From contig NZ_JAINRD010000019.1 of assembly GCF_020400605.1 (NCBI RefSeq), positions 1 through 64,000 on the forward strand: a stretch of DNA of 64,000 bases, written 5' to 3'. The notes beneath the pieces are model-generated. The model did no database searches. It was not told the origin of the DNA and saw nothing but the letters and a program-made list of their open reading frames with translations. This DNA is from Streptomyces aculeolatus. Its GTDB lineage: Bacteria; Actinomycetota; Actinomycetes; Streptomycetales; Streptomycetaceae. The translations under genes and the position numbers were made by a program. Below, one piece after another: positions 40,019 to 48,172 of the stretch (the first letter of the stretch is position 1; every line of letters begins with the position of its first letter).

Positions 40019-41347
40019 GTGTCCACCGCCCCCGCCGCCACCCGCCGGACCCTGCTCACCCTCGGCGTCCCCGTCTACGTCGAGTTGCTCTCCGGCGTCA
40101 TCGCCGGCGTCATCGACACCGTCTGGGTCGCCCGCCTCGGCGGGGCCGCCGTGGGGGCCGTCGCCGTCGCCACCACCCTGGAAAACGTGCTCCTCGGCGT
40201 GATCCTCATGGCCAACGTCGGCGGCACGGTCCTCATCGCCGACGCCCTCGGCCGCGGCCGGCGCGCCGACGTGGCGGCGGTCGTGCGGGCCGTCGGGGTG
40301 CTGTGGCTGGTCGTCGCCCCGGTCGTCGGCGTCGGCGGGTTCCTGCTGCGTGAGCCCGTCGCCCGGCTCCTCGCCGGGGGCGAGGGCGAGGTGTTCCGGC
40401 TGACCGCGGAGTTCTTCGCCGTCGCCTTCCCCGGGACGGCCGTCTTCTTCGCGCAGAACGTCGTCGACGGCATCTTCAAGGGCACGGGCGACACCAGGAC
40501 CCCGATGCGGACCGCCGTCCTCGCCAACGTCCTCATCCTGGTCCTCGACCCGCTGCTCATCTACGGCGTCGGGCCCCTGCCCCGCATGGGCGTGCAGGGC
40601 GCCGCCCTCGGCATGCTCGCCGGCCGGGCCGTCGCCCTGTGCGTCAGCCTCGTCCTGCTGCGGCGCCGGCGGCTCACCGCCGATGCCGGCGCCCCCGCTG
40701 CCCTGCGTCTGCCCGCCGCCCTGCGCGGCGTGCTGCGCACCGGGCTTCCCGCCTCCGGCGACTTCGTCCTGCGCATGGGCATCAGCGCGGTCCTCGTGGG
40801 CATCGTGGCCCGGTTCGGGGAGGATCCGCTCGCGGCGTACGGCATCGGGATCAAGGCGATGTTCTTCGTCACCATGGCCTTCTACGCGGTCCGCCAGGCG
40901 GGCGGCATCCTCACCGCCCGCGCCCGGGGCGCCGGGCAGGCCGCGGAGACCGTGATCGGGCGGCAGAGCGTGCTGCTGGCCACCCTGGCCGGCGGCGGGG
41001 CCGGCCTCCTGCTCGCCGTCGGCGGCCGCGGGCTCATGGGGCTCTTCAGCGACTCCCCGGGAGTCGTCGACTCCGGTGCCGTGCTGCTCGTCTACCTCTT
41101 CCCCTACCTGCTGCTCCTGGCCGGCGTGGTGGGGATCGGCGGGGTCTTCACGGGCGGAGGGCGCGCGTCGTCGCTTTTCTGGGTGACCCTGGTGGGCGCG
41201 GTGGTCCAGATACCCCTGGCCCTCGGGCTGAGCGCCATCCCGGCCCTGGGCGTGGAGGGGGTGTGGCTGTCGATGAGCATCGGTGCCGCGGCCCAGTACG
41301 TCATGTCGTACGCGCTGTTCAGGCGGTATTTCCCGGCGAAGTCCTGA
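40019..41347 (+). CDS. MATE family efflux transporter
   Basis: A 442-residue, 12-helix multidrug and toxin extrusion protein. Seen: T-L-G-V-P-V-Y-V-E-L-L-S-G-V-I-A-G-V-I-D-T-V-W-V-A-R-L-G at the start, G-I-F-K-G-T-G-D-T-R-T-P-M in the first bundle and the matching G-V-F-T-G-G-G-R-A-S in the second, as in DinF/NorM-like proteins. Export is driven by Na+ or H+. GTG 40019 follows GGAAGG. It is divergent from, and probably repressed by, the PadR regulator. Confidence 0.92.
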   Translation: MSTAPAATRRTLLTLGVPVYVELLSGVIAGVIDTVWVARLGGAAVGAVAVATTLENVLLGVILMANVGGTVLIADALGRGRRADVAAVVRAVGVLWLVVAPVVGVGGFLLREPVARLLAGGEGEVFRLTAEFFAVAFPGTAVFFAQNVVDGIFKGTGDTRTPMRTAVLANVLILVLDPLLIYGVGPLPRMGVQGAALGMLAGRAVALCVSLVLLRRRRLTADAGAPAALRLPAALRGVLRTGLPASGDFVLRMGISAVLVGIVARFGEDPLAAYGIGIKAMFFVTMAFYAVRQAGGILTARARGAGQAAETVIGRQSVLLATLAGGGAGLLLAVGGRGLMGLFSDSPGVVDSGAVLLVYLFPYLLLLAGVVGIGGVFTGGGRASSLFWVTLVGAVVQIPLALGLSAIPALGVEGVWLSMSIGAAAQYVMSYALFRRYFPAKS

Positions 41348-41362
41348 GCGCCCCCCGTGCCG

Positions 41363-42253
41363 TCAGCCCGTGCTGCCGGGCGTCCTGCGGGTGGCGGCGC
41401 CGTTCCCGTCCTGCGCTTCCTGGTTCTGCTGCCCTTCGCGGTGGCTGCGGATCCGCTGCTTCGCCTTGCTCTGCAGCAGGGTCGCCTCCTTCCGGAGGGC
41501 GGGCAGCACCTGCATGAGCGCCTCGCCCGGGCAGTTCGTCTCGTACCCGTCGATGTGGCCGAAGACCGTCGGCATCCTGACGGTGGAGTCCTTCGGGAAC
41601 CGGCTGCTGTCGTTCGTCGAGACGAGCCGGGCGCGGTCGGCGGGGGCCGTGCCGGTGAGCCCGAGCTTCCAGGCTATGAGCATCTCCAGGGACTTCTGCA
41701 GCGGCTTCGGCACCGGCACGCCCTCCGTGTACGTGCCGATCGCGGCGATGCCGGTCGTGCCCCTGTTGAGGCCCACGGTGTGGGCCCCGACCACCGGGCG
41801 GTCCGCGCCGCCTATTCGGCCCTCGAAGATCGTGCCGCACTTGTCGACGAGGAAGTTATAGCCGATGTCGCCCCAGTCCTTGCTCACGGCGTGCGTCGCA
41901 TACATGTCGCGGACGAGGTACGGGCTGTCCGAGCAGTCGTAGTCGTTGGAGTGGCCGGTGTGGTGCAGGACGACGGCGTGCACGGCGTCGGCGTAGCGCG
42001 GCTTCTGGTCGAGGATGCGCGGGTCCGCGCCCCACTGCCCGCGGCCGACGATCGGCGGCCGCAGCACGTCGGCCAGGGAGGGGCGGCCGGCCGTGGCGTG
42101 CGGTGCCGGTGCGGCCGGGGCGCGGTCGGCGCCGAGGGGTACGGTCCCGGCGAGGGCCAGCGTCGTCAGGCCCGCCGCGACCGTGGCTCCGGCTCCGGTG
42201 GCCGCCCAGCGGTGCGGGCGGCGGTGTCTGCCGGAACCTTGCGGTCCTCTCAT
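41363..42253 (-). CDS. Secreted PGRP/N-acetylmuramoyl-L-alanine amidase
   Basis: A 296-residue protein. Residues 1-50: Arg/His-rich start and hydrophobic export segment A-A-G-L-T-T-L-A-L-A-G-T-V. Residues 70-245: peptidoglycan recognition/amidase_2 domain with zinc ligands His97 or His98 (L-H-H-T-G-H), His233 (F-G-H-I-D-G) and Cys241 (T-N-C-P-G), plus Tyr132, so it should be catalytically active and cleave the MurNAc-L-Ala bond. The C-terminal 40 residues are a basic/Gln-rich tail. It is convergent with the MATE gene (15 bp) and upstream of nothing obviously related. Confidence 0.9.
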   Translation of the reverse strand: MRGPQGSGRHRRPHRWAATGAGATVAAGLTTLALAGTVPLGADRAPAAPAPHATAGRPSLADVLRPPIVGRGQWGADPRILDQKPRYADAVHAVVLHHTGHSNDYDCSDSPYLVRDMYATHAVSKDWGDIGYNFLVDKCGTIFEGRIGGADRPVVGAHTVGLNRGTTGIAAIGTYTEGVPVPKPLQKSLEMLIAWKLGLTGTAPADRARLVSTNDSSRFPKDSTVRMPTVFGHIDGYETNCPGEALMQVLPALRKEATLLQSKAKQRIRSHREGQQNQEAQDGNGAATRRTPGSTG

Positions 42254-42360
42254 ATTCGATCAGCCTGAGGGCTCGGGTCCCGTCCCGCCCGTTGGATTGC
42301 TCTGGTCGGAGGCTCACGCTCCGTGAGCACGCGGCAACGCGCGAGGCCACGGGACAGCCC

Positions 42361-42465
42361 TTAGGTCAGGCTGAGCGTCACGTTGATGCACACGCCCACG
42401 ATGACGACGGCCGCCAGCACCCAGGGCCACAGGGGACGTTCTCTTCGGGGCTGCCATCCGGACAT
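42361..42465 (-). CDS. 34-residue single-span membrane peptide
   Basis: A short gene (M-S-G-W-Q-P-R-R-E-R-P-L-W-P-W then a hydrophobic helix V-L-A-A-V-V-I-V-G-V-C-I-N-V) with a good ribosome-binding site (GAGGAA, 5 bases before ATG 42465). N-terminal Arg residues predict an N-in topology. It lies 111 bp past the response-regulator gene on the same strand, so it may be the last gene of that operon. No family is recognised. Confidence 0.6.
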   Translation of the reverse strand: MSGWQPRRERPLWPWVLAAVVIVGVCINVTLSLT

Positions 42466-42576
42466 CGCATTTCCTCTTCGCCGTCGGGTCTTTCCTCGTA
42501 CGGCGACGCTATTCCGCGACCGGCGGCCCCCGCATTCCGGCTGCCCGCAGTCGTCGGGTGCAGTTTTCTGCACCCG

Positions 42577-43239
42577 CTAACGGTTCTGGGAATCCATCGA
42601 GTTGAGATAGGTGAGCACGGCGCGCACCCGGCGGTTGCTGCCGTCCGTCGCCGGCAGCCCGAGTTTCACGAAGATGTTCCCGATGTGCTTGTTCACCGAA
42701 GTCTCCGCGAGGAACAGCAGTTTGGCGATGACGGCGTTGCCGTGGCCCTCCGCCATGAGGGACAGCACTTCCCGTTCGCGCGAGCTGAGCGCTTCCAGCG
42801 GGTCGTCGCGTACCCGGCGGACCATCAGCTGGGAGATCACCTCGGGGTCCATCGCGACCCCGCCGCCCGCGACCCGCTCCAGTGCCTGGAGGAACTCCTC
42901 GACGCGCGAGACGCGCTCCTTGAGGAGGTAGCCCACGCCGGAGGCGCCCTGGGCCAGCAGCCGGGCCGCGTAGGCGTGTTCGACGTACTGGGACAGCACC
43001 AGGACCGGCAGGTCCGGCAGGGTCTCGCGGGCGGTGACCGCGGCGCGCAGGCCCTCGTCCCGGTACGTCGGCGGCAGCCGTACGTCCAGGACCGCGATGT
43101 CCGGCTCGTGCTCCAGGAGTACGGGCAGCAGGCTGTCGCCGTCCGCCACCGTCGCGCAGACCTCGTGGCCCACGCCGGTCAGCAGCAGGGACAGGCCCTC
43201 CAGCAGCAGGACGTTGTCCTCGGCGATCACGATCCGCAC
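42577..43239 (-). CDS. NarL/LuxR-type response regulator
   Basis: A 220-residue response regulator. Receiver domain 1-120: acidic pocket Glu7/Asp8, phosphorylation site Asp52 (V-L-D-V-R-L-P-P) and Lys107 (Y-L-L-K-E-R). LuxR-type helix-turn-helix at about 150-212 (L-S-S-R-E-R-E-V-L-S-L-M-A-E-G...V-N-K-H-I-G-N-I-F-V-K-L-G). GTG 43239 lies 13 bases inside the kinase gene's end, so the two are translationally coupled. The likely target is the ABC transporter operon on the other side of the kinase. Confidence 0.93.
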   Translation of the reverse strand: MRIVIAEDNVLLLEGLSLLLTGVGHEVCATVADGDSLLPVLLEHEPDIAVLDVRLPPTYRDEGLRAAVTARETLPDLPVLVLSQYVEHAYAARLLAQGASGVGYLLKERVSRVEEFLQALERVAGGGVAMDPEVISQLMVRRVRDDPLEALSSREREVLSLMAEGHGNAVIAKLLFLAETSVNKHIGNIFVKLGLPATDGSNRRVRAVLTYLNSMDSQNR

Positions 43240-44516
43240 GGCAGCTCCACTCGCAGTTCGGTCGGCCCGCCGGGCGGGCTGTCCAGTTCGGTGACGCCGT
43301 CGAAGGCCGCGACGCGGCGCCTGATGCCCCGGATCCCGCTGCCCTCGCCGTCCGCGGCTCCGCCCCGCCCGTCGTCCCACACGGAGAGGTGGATCCTGCT
43401 CGCGGTCGTACGCACCCGCACCTGGCTGTGCGCAGCCCCGCTGTGCTTGGCGACGTTCGTCAGCGCCTCGGAGATGACGAAGTACGCCGCGGCCTCCACC
43501 GCGGCGGGCGCCCGCGCGCCCCCGGTCCCGGACACGACGTCCAGCTCGGTCGGGATCTGGCAGGCGGCCACCAGCGCGCGGGCCGCCTCCGGCAGGCCGT
43601 GGTCGACGAGCACCGGCGGATAGACGGAGCGGACCGCGACGCGCAGCGACTGCACGGCCCGGTCGGCCAGGTCGCGCGTCTGGTCGATCATGTCGGGCAG
43701 CCGCTCCGGGCTGTCGCGGACCAGCTGCCGCATCAGGGCCAGCCGCAGGGAGACCGCCACCATCCCGGCCTGCGCCCCGTCGTGCAGGTCACGTTCGATG
43801 CGGCGCAGTTCGGCCGCGTGGGCCTCCAGCGCCTCGGCGCGGGTGACGGTGAGTTCCTCGACGCGCCGGGCCAGGGAGGCCCGTCGCTTGCGCGGCCGGA
43901 GCAGGGCGCGGGTCATGACCGCGTGCAGTCGGGCGTACCAGGGCAGCAGGAAGCCCGCGAGCGCGCCGTAGACGAGGCCGGCGAAGGTGGCTCCCAGCAC
44001 CGCCCACCAGGAGTCGACGGACCACACCAGGAGCTGCGCGTGCGGGACCAGTTGCCACCACAGGGCGACGGTCAGCCAGCTCAGCGAGCCCAGGCACAGC
44101 CCGAGGGCGAGGACGGCGCCGAGCGTGCCCACGACGGCGTGCGCGAGCAGCCAGAGCATGTCGGTGTACGTGGCCTTGTCGGTGAGCATCACCTGCGCGC
44201 GGCCGAGGACCTTGCCCTCGGCCGGACGGTACGAGGACGGGATGTCCCGGCCCAGCCAGTGCCCCGCGCGGCGCCGGTGGACGTCGGCCCCGCGCCGCAG
44301 CAGGGCCAGGGAGGGCGGCAGCAGGCGGAGCCCGGGCCCCACGAGGCTCAGGGCGAATACCGCGACCAGCGCGTAGAAGCCGGCGAAGGCGACCATTCCG
44401 GTGCCGCCCGCCGCTATGAGGTATTTCAGGGCGTGGACGAAGCGTTCGCCGAACTCCCGCCACGCGGCCGCCGGCGGCAACCCGCGGCGATCCGGCCGCT
44501 GGGCAACGCCATCCAT
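43227..44516 (-). CDS. Sensor histidine kinase (HisKA_3 type)
   Basis: A 429-residue kinase. About six hydrophobic segments in residues 30-200 form a sensor with little extracytoplasmic sequence. The dimerisation domain has R-I-E-R-D-L-H-D-G-A-Q with phospho-acceptor His245; the ATPase domain has A-L-T-N-V-A-K-H-S (N box) and W-D-D-G-R-G-G (G1 box). ATG 44516. It is divergent from a MacB-type ABC transporter across 183 bp, the usual layout for envelope-stress or antibiotic-sensing systems in streptomycetes. Confidence 0.92.
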   Translation of the reverse strand: MDGVAQRPDRRGLPPAAAWREFGERFVHALKYLIAAGGTGMVAFAGFYALVAVFALSLVGPGLRLLPPSLALLRRGADVHRRRAGHWLGRDIPSSYRPAEGKVLGRAQVMLTDKATYTDMLWLLAHAVVGTLGAVLALGLCLGSLSWLTVALWWQLVPHAQLLVWSVDSWWAVLGATFAGLVYGALAGFLLPWYARLHAVMTRALLRPRKRRASLARRVEELTVTRAEALEAHAAELRRIERDLHDGAQAGMVAVSLRLALMRQLVRDSPERLPDMIDQTRDLADRAVQSLRVAVRSVYPPVLVDHGLPEAARALVAACQIPTELDVVSGTGGARAPAAVEAAAYFVISEALTNVAKHSGAAHSQVRVRTTASRIHLSVWDDGRGGAADGEGSGIRGIRRRVAAFDGVTELDSPPGGPTELRVELPCGS

Positions 44517-44699
44517 TTTCCGCCCGGCCCCCCTATCACCTGTATTACCTGTGAATTTCCCACGCTAGCACCGCGCGCCCCGCTGGAAGGGGGCAGACAA
44601 CTGCACCTTCGAACTCCAGTGAGCGCCCTGGTTTCCGCCTGATCCGGGCGCCTAGCGTCGGCTTCTCCGGCCACGGAGCCGGGGGAAGGGGGACGCGCT

Positions 44700-45455
44700 G
44701 TGGCGCACGGCGAGGCCACCGGGGCGAGCGGGCCCGCGGTGGAGCTGGAGTCGGTGGGCAAGACGTACGGCCGGGGGGCCGGGGAGGTCACCGCGCTGCG
44801 GGGGCTCACCATCGCCTTCGGCCGGGGGACGTTCACCGCGGTCATGGGCCCCTCGGGCGCCGGCAAGAGCACCTTCCTGCACTGCGCGGCGGGGCTGGAC
44901 CGGCCGACGTCCGGCTCGGTGCGGCTGGGCGGCACCGACCTGGCGGCGCTCGACGAGGCGCAGCTGACCATGCTGCGGCGCGAGCGGGTCGGCTTCGTCT
45001 TCCAGGCGTACAACCTGCTGGACTCCCTGACGGTGGCGGAGAACATCACGCTCCCCCTGCTGCTCGCCGGGGAGCCGGCCGAGCCCGCCCGGCTGGACCG
45101 GGTGGCGCGGCGGGTGGGGATCGCGGACCGGTTGGGGCACCGCCCGGCGCAGCTCTCCGGCGGGCAACAGCAGCGGGTGGCGATCGCCCGGGCCCTGGTC
45201 ACCCGGCCCGAGGTGATCTTCGCCGACGAGCCGACCGGCGCGCTCGACAGCCGTACGGGGCGGCAGGTGCTCGCGCTGCTGCGGGAGGTCGTGGACCGGG
45301 ACGGCGACACCGTCGTCATGGTGACCCACGACCCGGTCGCCGCCTCCTTCGCGCAGCGCGTCGTGTTCCTGGCCGACGGCGCCTTCGCCGAGGTGCTGGA
45401 GTCCCCGACGCCGGAGCGGGTGGCCGCGCGGATGACGCGCCTTGAGGAGTGGTGA
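44700..45455 (+). CDS. ABC transporter ATPase (LolD/MacB type)
   Basis: A 251-residue ATPase with Walker A G50-PSGAGK-ST, signature LSGGQ (152-156), Walker B V-I-F-A-D-E (172-177) and switch His210, plus the family-typical F-Q-A-Y-N-L-L-D-S-L-T-V-A-E-N. GTG 44700 follows GGGGGAAGGGGG. It pairs with the FtsX-like permease that begins 3 bases after its stop, and is probably regulated by the divergent two-component system. Such systems export or resist peptides and lipophilic drugs. Confidence 0.93.
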   Translation: MAHGEATGASGPAVELESVGKTYGRGAGEVTALRGLTIAFGRGTFTAVMGPSGAGKSTFLHCAAGLDRPTSGSVRLGGTDLAALDEAQLTMLRRERVGFVFQAYNLLDSLTVAENITLPLLLAGEPAEPARLDRVARRVGIADRLGHRPAQLSGGQQQRVAIARALVTRPEVIFADEPTGALDSRTGRQVLALLREVVDRDGDTVVMVTHDPVAASFAQRVVFLADGAFAEVLESPTPERVAARMTRLEEW

Positions 45456-45458
45456 GCG

Positions 45459-48032
45459 GTGGTGTTCAAGCTCGTCCGCATGACGCTGCGGCAGCGCCGG
45501 GCGGGGCTCGTCGGGGCGTTCGTCGCCTTGGCGGGGGCGTCGATGCTGATCACCGCGTTCGGCATCCTGCTGCAGTCGGGCCTCGGTACGGGCGTGGCGG
45601 CCCAGCGCTACGCCGGGGCCGAGGTGGTGGTCGGCGGCGAGCAGTCGTTCTCGGTCACCGCGGGCGGGACGAAGACGAAGCCGCTCGCCCGGCCCGCGCC
45701 CCTGGACAGCGACGCGGTCGGCGAGGTGGCGGCCGTCGAGGGGGTGCGCGAGGCGGTGCCGGACGTCGGCTTCCCGGCCCGGGTGGTGCGGGACGACGGC
45801 GGGTTGGACCCCGGCGGCGGCGAGCAGCCGTCGACCGGCCACGGCTGGGCCGGCGCCGCGCTGGGCCCCTTCGGGCTGGACCGGGGCCGGGCGCCGCGGC
45901 AGGCCGGCGAGGTGGTGCTCGACGCCGCGCTGGCCGAGCGCGTACGGGCCGGGCCCGGCCGGCGGGTGACGCTGGCGACCCCGCGGGAGGCGCGGGAGTA
46001 CCTGGTCACCGGGATCGCCTCGCTGCGCGGTACGGACAGGCCCTTGCGCGCGGCGGCGGTGTTCTTCAGCGACGCCGAGGCCGCGGCGCTCTACGGCCGC
46101 CCGGGACGTATCGACGCCGTCGGCGTGCTGGCCGAGCCCGGTACCGACCCGGACGGCCTGGCCCGCCGGCTCGACGAGAAGCTCGCCGGCTCCGGCGCCC
46201 GGCTGTACCGGGGCGACGACCGCGGCCGGGTGGAGTTCCCCGACGTGGCCGCGGCCCGCTCCGACCTGACGGAGATGGCGGCCTCGCTGGGCGCGACGGT
46301 CGTGCTGATCGCGATGATCGTGGTGGCCGGCACCCTCGCCCTGGGCGTGCACCAACGGCGCCGCGAGCTGGCCCTGTTGCGGGCGGTCGCGGCCACTCCG
46401 CGGCAGGTGTACAAGATGATGGCCGCCGAGGTCCTGCTGGTGTCACTCGCGGCTTCGGCCGTCGGGTGCGTGCCGGGCGTGCTGGTGGCCGGTCTCCTGC
46501 GGGAGGCGCTGAGCGCGACCGGCGTGATCCCCGGGGACTTCGCGTTCTCCTACGGGCCCCTGCCCATGCTGGTCGCCGTCTTCGCGTCGGTGGCCGCCGC
46601 CGAGGCGGCCGCGGTCGGGGCCGCCCGCAAGGCGGCGGCGATCCGGCCGGTGGAGGCCCTGGGGGAGGGGCGGATCGAGCGGGCCGGGCTGGGGCGCGGC
46701 CGGGCCTTCTGCGGCGTGCTGCTGTTCCTGCTCGGGGTCGCGGCGTCGCTGCTGCCGCTGTTCTTCGGCACGGTCTTCGCGGTGGCCGGCGCGGGCATGG
46801 GCGGGTTCCTCATGGTCATCGCGGTGCTGCTGCTGGCCCCGCCGGTGGTGAGTGCGGCGAGCAGGCTGCTCGCCGGTCCGGTGCGCCGCCGTACGGGACC
46901 GCACGGCCACCTGGCGGTGGCCAACACCCGTGCGCACGCGCGCCGGCTGGCGGCCGGCACCGGGCCGCTGACGCTGGCGGTCGGCTTCGCGCTGGTGCAG
47001 CTCTGCGTGCCGACGACGACCGCGGCGGCGGCCCGGGAGCAGGCCGGGCAGGGCGTCGTGGCCGACTTCACGCTGCGGGGCGGACCCGGCGGACCGCCGT
47101 CCGGCGTGGTCCGGGACGCGGCGTCGCTGCCGGGGGTCGCCGCGGCCACGGGGGTGGTACGCGCCGAGGTGCACGCCTACCGCGAGCTGCTGGGCTCGCC
47201 GGAGGTCTTCGACTACCAGGCCCAGGGGGTCACCCCGGGCGGGGTGGAGCGGACCATGGACCTGGGGGTGACGGCGGGCGGCCTGGCGCGCTTGGAGGGC
47301 GACGCGGTGGCCCTCAGCGGCAGCGCCGCGGAGACGCTCGGCGTGCACGTGGGCGACGAGGTGCCGGTCAACCTCCCGGACGGGACCGCCCTCAGGCCCG
47401 AGGTGGTCGCCGTCTACGAACGGGGCCTGGGCTTCGGCGATGTGACGCTGCCCCAGGAGACCGTGCTGGCGCACAGCGGCGGCGGCCGGGTGCAGGACGC
47501 GGTGTTCGTCACGGCCGCGGAGGGCGCCGAGCCCGAGGAGGTGGAGGCGCGGCTGCGGGGCCTCGCCGAGCGGTATCCGGGCCTGGAGGTGCTGGACGGG
47601 GGCGGCCTCTCGGCGGCGCAGCGCTCGCAGGCCACGGCGTCGGTGCTGACCAGTGCGCTGCCGCTGGCCCTGGTCTTCGGCTACCTCGCGATCTCGGTGG
47701 CCAACACGCTGGTGCTGGCCACCCTGGGCCGGGTCAGGGAGTTCTCGCTGCTGCGGCTGGTCGGGGCCCCGCCCGCGCAGGTGGTGCGGATGATGCGGGT
47801 GGAGGCCGGGATGGTGGTGGGCATCGCGGTGGCGGTGGGGACGCTGGTGCCGCTGCTGCCGATGGCCACGATGAGCCTGGGGCTCACCGGGTCGCCGCTG
47901 CCGCGCTTTCCCGTGCTGCTGTACGCGGGGATCGTCGCCGTGACGGCGCTGACCGGGCTGGCGGCGATCCTGCTGCCCACCCGGCTCGCGCTGCGTACGC
48001 GGCCGGTGGAGGGCATCGGCCTGCGCGAGTGA
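45459..48032 (+). CDS. FtsX-like ABC permease
   Basis: An 857-residue permease with two FtsX/MacB-type modules. One helix at 18-40 is followed by a ~220-residue extracytoplasmic domain; helices cluster at about 275-370 (next to H-Q-R-R-R-E-L-A-L-L-R-A-V-A-A-T-P-R-Q-V), then 420-460; a second extracytoplasmic domain precedes the last helices (E-F-S-L-L-R-L-V-G-A-P-P-A-Q-V). The ten-helix duplicated layout is typical of streptomycete exporters of this type. GTG 45459, 3 bases past the ATPase stop, so they are one complex. Confidence 0.92.
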   Translation: MVFKLVRMTLRQRRAGLVGAFVALAGASMLITAFGILLQSGLGTGVAAQRYAGAEVVVGGEQSFSVTAGGTKTKPLARPAPLDSDAVGEVAAVEGVREAVPDVGFPARVVRDDGGLDPGGGEQPSTGHGWAGAALGPFGLDRGRAPRQAGEVVLDAALAERVRAGPGRRVTLATPREAREYLVTGIASLRGTDRPLRAAAVFFSDAEAAALYGRPGRIDAVGVLAEPGTDPDGLARRLDEKLAGSGARLYRGDDRGRVEFPDVAAARSDLTEMAASLGATVVLIAMIVVAGTLALGVHQRRRELALLRAVAATPRQVYKMMAAEVLLVSLAASAVGCVPGVLVAGLLREALSATGVIPGDFAFSYGPLPMLVAVFASVAAAEAAAVGAARKAAAIRPVEALGEGRIERAGLGRGRAFCGVLLFLLGVAASLLPLFFGTVFAVAGAGMGGFLMVIAVLLLAPPVVSAASRLLAGPVRRRTGPHGHLAVANTRAHARRLAAGTGPLTLAVGFALVQLCVPTTTAAAAREQAGQGVVADFTLRGGPGGPPSGVVRDAASLPGVAAATGVVRAEVHAYRELLGSPEVFDYQAQGVTPGGVERTMDLGVTAGGLARLEGDAVALSGSAAETLGVHVGDEVPVNLPDGTALRPEVVAVYERGLGFGDVTLPQETVLAHSGGGRVQDAVFVTAAEGAEPEEVEARLRGLAERYPGLEVLDGGGLSAAQRSQATASVLTSALPLALVFGYLAISVANTLVLATLGRVREFSLLRLVGAPPAQVVRMMRVEAGMVVGIAVAVGTLVPLLPMATMSLGLTGSPLPRFPVLLYAGIVAVTALTGLAAILLPTRLALRTRPVEGIGLRE

Positions 48033-48172
48033 CCGGCCGCCGGTGCGGCGGGGGTTCGGGGCGCCTGAGTCCGGGGTGAGAGGAGGGGACCGATTGCCGG
48101 GTGGTGTCTTCCCACGTTGAAATTGAACGCGTACGGTCAAGTTGTAGGCCGCAACGAACGGAGGACTCCTGC

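Noticed and set aside
42361..42573. A 70-residue version of the small membrane peptide
   Set aside because: The extra N-terminal part is Arg-rich without a ribosome-binding site, whereas ATG 42465 has a good one.
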